Assembly: GCA_029907045.1 (NCBI GenBank)
Contig: JARYMR010000058.1
Span: 1-8,545 of the forward strand
From: Candidatus Bathyarchaeota archaeon
GTDB lineage: Archaea > Thermoproteota > Bathyarchaeia > Bathyarchaeales > UBA233
Direction of reading: 5' to 3'
DNA: 8,545 nt
The notes under the pieces: model-generated
The model's database searches: none
Told to the model about the DNA's origin: nothing
The model's input: the letters and a program-made list of their open reading frames with translations, nothing else
Shown here: positions 4,810-8,545 of the stretch, piece by piece
Numbering within the stretch: the stretch's first letter is position 1
Layout of the letters: the number at the start of each line of letters is the position of its first letter
Translations under genes and position numbers: made by a program

Positions 4810-6210
4810 TTACTCTGAAGGAAAGTTTTGATGCGCAATTTCGTTTGCCTTTTCCTTAACAGTTTCAAAAAGCCTTTTACTTATCAAACCATTTTCCAAA
4901 GCTTTCTCAAGTTTTTCCACATCCAAAACCTGAACTGCACCGTTTGATTTGATGCAAACATCAACCTCCAAATCTACATAACGTATGGCGTGGGGATAAA
5001 CTTCCACGGGTGTGTTCAAGTTTATGTATGTTCCTTTTAGCTTACCATTAGAGGAGAAGTATTTTGTTGTGACGTGCCATTCGCCAATTTTGGTTTTGCT
5101 TAAGGCAACATCACCAGCTTCCTTTTTAACGCCAAGTCCATCATAGAAACCATCACTGCGTATTGTTCGCTTAAACTTTAACTCTTTACCGTTTAGGGCT
5201 TCTATGGTGGCTTGTCCAAGATGGAAAAGAATTCCGCTGAGCTTAACATGCTCGACATCCACAACAGAGTCTTCTTCTGGAAACTCGTAAAGAATCTGCT
5301 CCCTAAAGGATTTTTCAACATTATCTCGTGCTTTGCCTTCTTCTAAAAGCCGTTCAGCCATCTCCAAAGCTGAAGAAACCTTGCCGCCACAACTTTTATA
5401 GAAGTGGTGTCCATCCAGTGTTGGAGTTGCAGAAGCCCTCAGTTTATCCATGCCTTTTTTGGAAAAGTATGGAAATTCTACATCCATAAAATATAAGCCT
5501 TCAACCAAGAGGGCTGGAGCCTCTGCAGAAACCATTCTTTCTTTTAAAGTTTCAATTTTATTTGCAAGCGTTCTTATTTCGTTTTCCAAAACTTCTTTCG
5601 GCTGGTTTGCAGATGTTTCCCGCCAAATAATTCCCCAACCATTAGGCGCAAGAGACTTTCCAAGGAAATAAAGTTCCGTCCGTTTGTGTAAATCTCGGAT
5701 TTTTAGGCTTACGCCAACCTTGCTGTTTTGGGCTAGGATGGCGTAGTTTCCAACAATCTTCAAATTTGTCGTTAAAAGAGGCTGTTTTGCGCCGATTCTT
5801 TTTCTTTCAACCTGAACCGTTAATTGCTTCTCATTGGCATATGCAATTTCAGATTTTGGAACCCGCCCAACAACGCCATTGCCAATATCAACGTAAACGC
5901 CATACTCATCCGAATCCACAACATTTCCCTTGTATATTCCATCAACGCTAACAAGCCACTTTCGAGTTATAACATCATCAAGGCAAGAGTGCAAAATAGA
6001 ATGAAGCTTATTTACTGCTTCAATGGTTCCCAGAATCCTTACGCCTTGCAAATCAAACCTATTCTTTATTTTTAGGTCTGGAGGAGCAAAATTTTCATGA
6101 AGTCCGAAACGTCTTTTTATGGTTAAAGAGGGATTAACTATTTCAAAGCCATGGTCCAAGAGAAGCTTTGTTAAGGCTGTTGTGTAAATTCCTCTAACAC
6201 TAGCCTTCAA
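4810..6210 (-). CDS. FAU-1-type RNase E/G-like RNA-binding protein with S1-like and DUF402 regions
   Basis: This 466-residue protein matches the archaeal FAU-1 family; the Pyrococcus protein binds AU-rich RNA and has been reported to act on 5S rRNA precursors. Order seen: VRGIYTTALTKLLLDHGFEI start (5-24), an S1-like RNA-binding region with GIYKGNVVDSDEYGVYVDIG (91-110), a central RNase E/G-like region with GVSLKIRD (166-173), WGIIWRETSAN and EVLENEIRTLANKIETLKE (206-224), then a DUF402 region from about 350 with DGFYDGLG, KTKIGEWHVTTKYFSSNGKL and INLNTPVEVYPHAIRYVDLE. Length fits the family (about 470). The start is TTG at 6210, backed by an in-frame upstream stop (6235-6237), a strong ribosome site and family-like N-terminal sequence. 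It follows rtcA by 20 bp, so the two are very likely one operon. Exact RNA targets here are unknown. Confidence 0.92.
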   Translation of the reverse strand: MKASVRGIYTTALTKLLLDHGFEIVNPSLTIKRRFGLHENFAPPDLKIKNRFDLQGVRILGTIEAVNKLHSILHSCLDDVITRKWLVSVDGIYKGNVVDSDEYGVYVDIGNGVVGRVPKSEIAYANEKQLTVQVERKRIGAKQPLLTTNLKIVGNYAILAQNSKVGVSLKIRDLHKRTELYFLGKSLAPNGWGIIWRETSANQPKEVLENEIRTLANKIETLKERMVSAEAPALLVEGLYFMDVEFPYFSKKGMDKLRASATPTLDGHHFYKSCGGKVSSALEMAERLLEEGKARDNVEKSFREQILYEFPEEDSVVDVEHVKLSGILFHLGQATIEALNGKELKFKRTIRSDGFYDGLGVKKEAGDVALSKTKIGEWHVTTKYFSSNGKLKGTYINLNTPVEVYPHAIRYVDLEVDVCIKSNGAVQVLDVEKLEKALENGLISKRLFETVKEKANEIAHQNFPSE

Positions 6211-6219
6211 GATTCCATT

Positions 6220-6227
6220 CTCCTTCC
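6220..6227 (-). promoter_or_regulatory. Ribosome binding site that fixes the TTG start of the FAU-1 gene
   Basis: The minus strand reads GGAAGGAG, ending 9 nt before the TTG at 6208-6210, and lies wholly in the 20-bp gap after the rtcA stop. An ATG at 6216-6218 is out of frame, so this strong site is the main evidence for the TTG start and for translation from a shared rtcA transcript. Confidence 0.7.
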
Positions 6228-6230
6228 TTT

Positions 6231-7268
6231 TTAGCTAACTTTCTCAATTTTGTAAAGCTCGCCAGCTTTGTTAATGTGGAATTTGACGTTCAAGATTTTT
6301 TCTGCAAGCCAAATATTTGTTTCCAAATGCTCAGAAAGCGCCCAGGTAAGATATGTTGAGTTGCCTTCAGCCAAAGCAACGTATGGCACAAGCATATCAG
6401 CCAAATGCACATCCACTGTTGGCTTAGCAGAAATCTCCATGAGAAGCTTTTTAGCAGCCTCTCTCCCAACAGTTTCGCTTGGTTTTCTTAGCTCACCAAT
6501 GGCATCAGCTCCCAAAATCACGTTTGTATCTGTTTCAACCCATAAAACAATGGAACTGCCTTTCTGCAAAGGGTTGGACTCATCGTTTATTATGTGAATA
6601 TCTGCTGAATAGCCGTTCTCCTTCAAATATTCACTTGAAGCCTTTGCCTGACGTTCAGCAACCCTCCTATCCGCCAAAAAAGTGCAAACCGAAACACCTC
6701 TTATTGTCTTTATTTTGCCAAAATTTTCCAAAACTAAAGGTTTTAGATGCTTACAGGGCTCAACTGTTATGCTTACTTCTCCCATGCCTTTAGGATAATA
6801 ACCATACTTATGAACCACTAAAGAGGCATTCACTCCCATTCGCTTCAATGTTAGCAAAAGCACATAGCGTATATAATTGATTGTAGGTGAATTAGAAACG
6901 TCCGTTCCACCCCTTGAGACATGCAAGTGAACGATGTTTTCTGCAAAGGCGCATATGGGCATGATGGTCATTAAGAGCATTGGTATGCTTCCCGCGGTGC
7001 CAATTTCCGCCTCAAACCTTCCACCCCTAACTTTTTGGGGCTTAAACCAAAGCTCTTTAGAGTTGAGTTCCGCGCCTTCCACTTCTGCGTTGCAAAGTTT
7101 GGCGGCTGTTAAAACGGCTTCTAAATGTTGGGGTCGCAAACCCGGTTGCGGTCTTCTTTGTCTAATGTTGTAAATGTGAAGGTCTTCGCCTAATATGGCG
7201 GCTAAGGCAACGGACAACCTGAGAATTGTGCCGCTTCCACTTTTTTGGCTTCCGTCGATTTCAATCAC
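6231..7268 (-). CDS. rtcA: RNA 3'-terminal phosphate cyclase
   Basis: RtcA uses ATP to turn a 3'-phosphate RNA end into a 2',3'-cyclic phosphate through an enzyme-AMP intermediate. The 345-residue length fits the family. Seen in order: EIDGSQKSGSGTILRLSVAL (3-22), RRPQPGLRPQHLEAV (38-52), GTAGSIPML (90-98), RGGTDVSNSPTINYIRYVLL (119-138), GYYPKGMGEVSI, and VDVHLADMLVPYVALAEG (285-302), where H288 should be the nucleotidylated histidine (H309 in E. coli). The first motif departs from the usual IDGSxGEGGGQ and a GGGE motif reads GMGE, so the protein is a variant but looks intact. The start is GTG at 7268 with GGAG at 7280-7283. It is first gene of the rtcA-FAU-1 unit and divergent from the gene at 7368. 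No RtcB or RtcR is visible nearby. Confidence 0.93.
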   Translation of the reverse strand: MIEIDGSQKSGSGTILRLSVALAAILGEDLHIYNIRQRRPQPGLRPQHLEAVLTAAKLCNAEVEGAELNSKELWFKPQKVRGGRFEAEIGTAGSIPMLLMTIMPICAFAENIVHLHVSRGGTDVSNSPTINYIRYVLLLTLKRMGVNASLVVHKYGYYPKGMGEVSITVEPCKHLKPLVLENFGKIKTIRGVSVCTFLADRRVAERQAKASSEYLKENGYSADIHIINDESNPLQKGSSIVLWVETDTNVILGADAIGELRKPSETVGREAAKKLLMEISAKPTVDVHLADMLVPYVALAEGNSTYLTWALSEHLETNIWLAEKILNVKFHINKAGELYKIEKVS

Positions 7269-7298
7269 TGTTGGGGGTTCTCCTTTTCCGATTCAGTC

Positions 7299-7331
7299 AA
7301 TTTATTAAAGGATGAAAAACAATTAATAAAT
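7299..7331. promoter_or_regulatory. Divergent promoter region between rtcA and the coiled-coil gene
   Basis: The 99-bp gap holds two TATA-like runs: CTTTAATAAATT on the minus strand (about 7299-7309) for rtcA, and AATTAATAAAT on the plus strand (about 7321-7331) for the gene at 7368. Both sit roughly 35-40 bp from their start codons, a normal archaeal geometry with short leaders. The boxes are about 20 bp apart, so binding at one could affect the other. Confidence 0.45.
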
Positions 7332-7367
7332 GCGTATAGGTATTAAGATTTAGAAAAGGGAAAACGC

Positions 7368-7775
7368 ATGAGCGAAGAAAGGAGAATTCTCGAAAAGCTT
7401 GTAGAGAGAATTGACGAGCTTCTCGTTGTTTTAAATCGAGTCACAGAAGACTTGAGAGAAATTTCCACAGCCTTAAAATCTATAGCCATCTCACACCTCG
7501 CACAACCACCAACCACACCAATCCAAGCGCCCACGCCAATAACGCCAAAAACTCCAGAAAGATTGCAAGGAATAGAAGATATCAAAATGATGTTTCCAGA
7601 AGATTTAGAGAACCTCTTAAATTTTGAAGAAAAAGACGATTACATAATAATAAAGCCAAGACAGTTTTTAGGTTCAGAAAATTTTGCCAAAATAGCCTCT
7701 GTGGTGCGGGGAATAGGCGGAGAATACATAAGCGCTGGAAAGGCATCCCACTTCAGAGTACCAAAAAGAACGTAA
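7368..7775 (+). CDS. Unrecognised coiled-coil protein with Pro/Thr-rich linker and small C-terminal domain
   Basis: I do not recognise this 135-residue protein. Residues 1-45 form a predicted amphipathic coiled coil (RRILEKLVERIDELLVVLNR, then a Leu/Ile-spaced helix). A linker of about 47-65 is rich in Pro and Thr (PPTTPIQAPTPITPKTPE). The C-terminal part (about 72-135) has the look of a small alpha/beta module: DDYIIIKPRQFLG, a helix FAKIASVVRGIGG, then EYISAGKASHFRVPKR. That layout recalls short nucleic-acid-associated modules ending in W/F-x-VP, but I cannot name a family. No signal peptide or membrane segment is seen. AGGG (about 7357-7360) precedes the ATG at 7368. It is divergent from rtcA and converges on the acylphosphatase gene with 26 bp between stops. 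A role as a multimeric nucleic-acid-binding accessory protein is a guess. Confidence 0.8.
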   Translation: MSEERRILEKLVERIDELLVVLNRVTEDLREISTALKSIAISHLAQPPTTPIQAPTPITPKTPERLQGIEDIKMMFPEDLENLLNFEEKDDYIIIKPRQFLGSENFAKIASVVRGIGGEYISAGKASHFRVPKRT

Positions 7776-7792
7776 TCAAAATTGAATTCTTG

Positions 7793-7799
7793 AAAAAAA
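7793..7799 (-). terminator. T-tract just downstream of the acylphosphatase gene
   Basis: On the minus strand seven consecutive T residues start 3 nt after the TAA at 7802-7804. Archaeal termination often needs only such a tract, and the 26-bp convergent gap leaves little room for anything else. No stable hairpin is seen. Confidence 0.45.
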
Positions 7800-7801
7800 T
7801 A

Positions 7802-8089
7802 TTAGAAGCGGTATTCATATCTTATTTCAAAATCCCTAAACTCACCCGTATAATTCTCCCAACGAACATCTACGTAGGTAACTCTTGCGCCTGGCGGTCC
7901 ACGCCTGCAGAAATTTACGAGTTCTTTAACTTTTTCTTCTTCCCCCTCAAAAACAGCTTCAACTCTGCCATCTGGCAGATTGCGAACCCATCCGGTTACG
8001 CCACGTTTTTTAGCTTCATATTGTGTTTTTGACCTGAAGAAGACGCCTTGCACCATGCCGCTCACAAACACGTGTGCCCTAACTTTCAT
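7802..8089 (-). CDS. acyP: Acylphosphatase
   Basis: This small cytoplasmic enzyme hydrolyses acyl phosphates such as acetyl phosphate or 1,3-bisphosphoglycerate to a carboxylate and phosphate. With ATG 8089 the protein is 95 residues, the family's usual length. It carries the phosphate-binding loop [12 protein letters not shown] (9-20) with catalytic R19, and [20 protein letters not shown] (30-49) with catalytic N37, followed by the GPPGARV segment and the final strands. The ATG is preferred because GGAG at 8099-8102 lies 9 nt before it; a GTG at 8107 would place the start upstream of that site and add six non-family residues. It is a stand-alone domain, not a HypF fusion. It converges on the coiled-coil gene; a TATA-like CATAAAATTT (8121-8130, minus) precedes it. 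Confidence 0.95.
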   Translation of the reverse strand: MKVRAHVFVSGMVQGVFFRSKTQYEAKKRGVTGWVRNLPDGRVEAVFEGEEEKVKELVNFCRRGPPGARVTYVDVRWENYTGEFRDFEIRYEYRF

Positions 8090-8098
8090 TAGGATTTG

Positions 8099-8102
8099 CT
8101 CC
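8099..8102 (-). promoter_or_regulatory. Ribosome binding site fixing the acylphosphatase start
   Basis: The minus strand reads GAAGGAG with its GGAG core here, 9 nt before the ATG at 8089. It overlaps the codons after the alternative GTG at 8107, so it argues for the 95-residue protein. Confidence 0.65.
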
Positions 8103-8202
8103 TTCACTAGTTAATTATTGAAATTTTATGGTTTTGAGAGTTTATGAGTTTTAACTTTAACCCATCTCTCTCCACTTTTGGCAAATGTCGTTGTAACGCT
8201 TG

Positions 8203-8213
8203 CTTTAAAAATT
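8203..8213 (+). promoter_or_regulatory. TATA-like element for the gene at 8245
   Basis: CTTTAAAAATT is centred about 37 bp before the ATG at 8245, predicting a leader of roughly 10 nt. The rest of the 155-bp gap (8090-8244) shows nothing else I can name. Confidence 0.4.
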
Positions 8214-8244
8214 GTTGGAAACGGTTTGGATTTGGCGAGTTAGC

Positions 8245-8545
8245 ATGTTCGAGAATCCTAATGGGAAGTTAATGGTTTACGCTTCAAATTCCACATCTCA
8301 TGAAAAACGAATGAGGTTCATTAGGGCTGCTGCTGAAAGGATGGCGAAAGTTTTGAAGGTGAATTTCGAAGTTGTAACTTTAAGGGAGAGCTCCACGCCC
8401 ATATACGTTTATTATAAAAATGGCGACGAAGAGCCTATTCCAATTTATTGTGACAAGGATGGAAAGGCAAATGAAGGAGAAATTTATAATGCCTTGAGGA
8501 ACATGATTTTTGTCTTATCCTTTCATCCGAAGTATTCTGGTTTGA
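8245..8545 (+). CDS. Unrecognised gene, 3' end beyond the window
   Basis: An open frame of 100 codons runs from the ATG at 8245 to the window end without a stop. The visible product begins MFENPNGKLMVYASNSTSHE and continues with a basic helix (KRMRFIRAAAERMAKVLKV, 21-39), a strand FEVVTL, then PIYVYYKNGDEEPIPIYCDK (52-71) and a hydrophobic helix NALRNMIFVLSFH (82-94). The alternating charged and hydrophobic pattern and archaeal-style codon use suggest a real soluble alpha/beta protein, but I recognise no family or active-site motif. In-frame TTG codons at 8212 and 8215 overlap or abut the TATA-like run, so the ATG is preferred; upstream of them is a stop at 8206-8208. Because the C-terminus is missing, the visible part may be only an N-terminal domain. 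Confidence 0.7.
   Translation, partial: MFENPNGKLMVYASNSTSHEKRMRFIRAAAERMAKVLKVNFEVVTLRESSTPIYVYYKNGDEEPIPIYCDKDGKANEGEIYNALRNMIFVLSFHPKYSGL

Noticed and set aside
5450..6075. Plus-strand frames of 61-83 codons inside the FAU-1 gene
   Set aside because: All are opposite a 466-residue conserved protein and look like shadows.
6268..7173. Plus-strand frames of 79-109 codons inside rtcA
   Set aside because: They overlap the full-length RtcA frame, and their translations lack domain features.
7343..7585. 80-codon minus-strand frame opposite the coiled-coil gene
   Set aside because: It is the antisense of a charged heptad region, which tends to give Ser/Leu-rich shadow frames.
8090..8107. GTG start adding six residues to acylphosphatase
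   Set aside because: The added codons overlap the GAAGGAG ribosome site, which is well spaced for the ATG at 8089, and acylphosphatases usually start right before the first strand.

Overview
The window looks like chromosomal DNA from an archaeon. DUF371 (essentially archaeal), a Trm5-type tRNA m1G37 methyltransferase, a FAU-1-type RNase E/G-like protein and RtcA are present, start regions are AT-rich and TATA-like, and GTG/TTG starts occur behind GGAG/GAGG ribosome sites. The mix of genes and the AT-rich coding sequence fit an uncultured TACK-type lineage such as Bathyarchaeia, but that placement is inference: no rRNA or other phylogenetic marker gene lies in the window. I see no insertion sequence, CRISPR array, tRNA or rRNA.

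Layout. (1) Positions 1-1204, minus strand: glmS, cut by the window start, holding the glutaminase domain and the first sugar-isomerase domain. (2) 1205-1494: a 290-bp divergent intergenic region with one near-perfect 15-bp direct repeat and several short perfect inverted repeats. (3) 1495-3375, plus strand: a tight three-gene run of a winged-helix protein fused to an S-layer-like domain, a GNAT acetyltransferase and a DUF371 protein. (4) 3372-7268, minus strand, read right to left: rtcA, the FAU-1 homolog, a 67-residue four-cysteine protein and trm5. The trm5 stop overlaps the DUF371 stop. (5) 7368-7775, plus: an unrecognised coiled-coil protein divergent from rtcA. (6) 7802-8089, minus: acylphosphatase. 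(7) 8245-8545, plus: the start of an unrecognised gene running off the window.

How the genes may work together. The minus-strand block has an RNA theme: an RNase-like protein, an RNA 3'-end cyclase and a tRNA methyltransferase. The rtcA-FAU-1 pair, 20 bp apart with a strong ribosome site between, is very likely one transcript. At the left, glmS makes glucosamine-6-phosphate, a precursor of surface glycans. It is divergent from a predicted DNA-binding protein whose C-terminal half resembles an S-layer domain and ends in a calcium-loop-like motif. A link between the two through the repeat-containing intergenic region is the most attractive hypothesis here, but it is inference. No complete undescribed defence or mobile system is evident. 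The novelty candidates are the winged-helix/S-layer fusion, the four-cysteine small protein, the variant RtcA and the coiled-coil protein.
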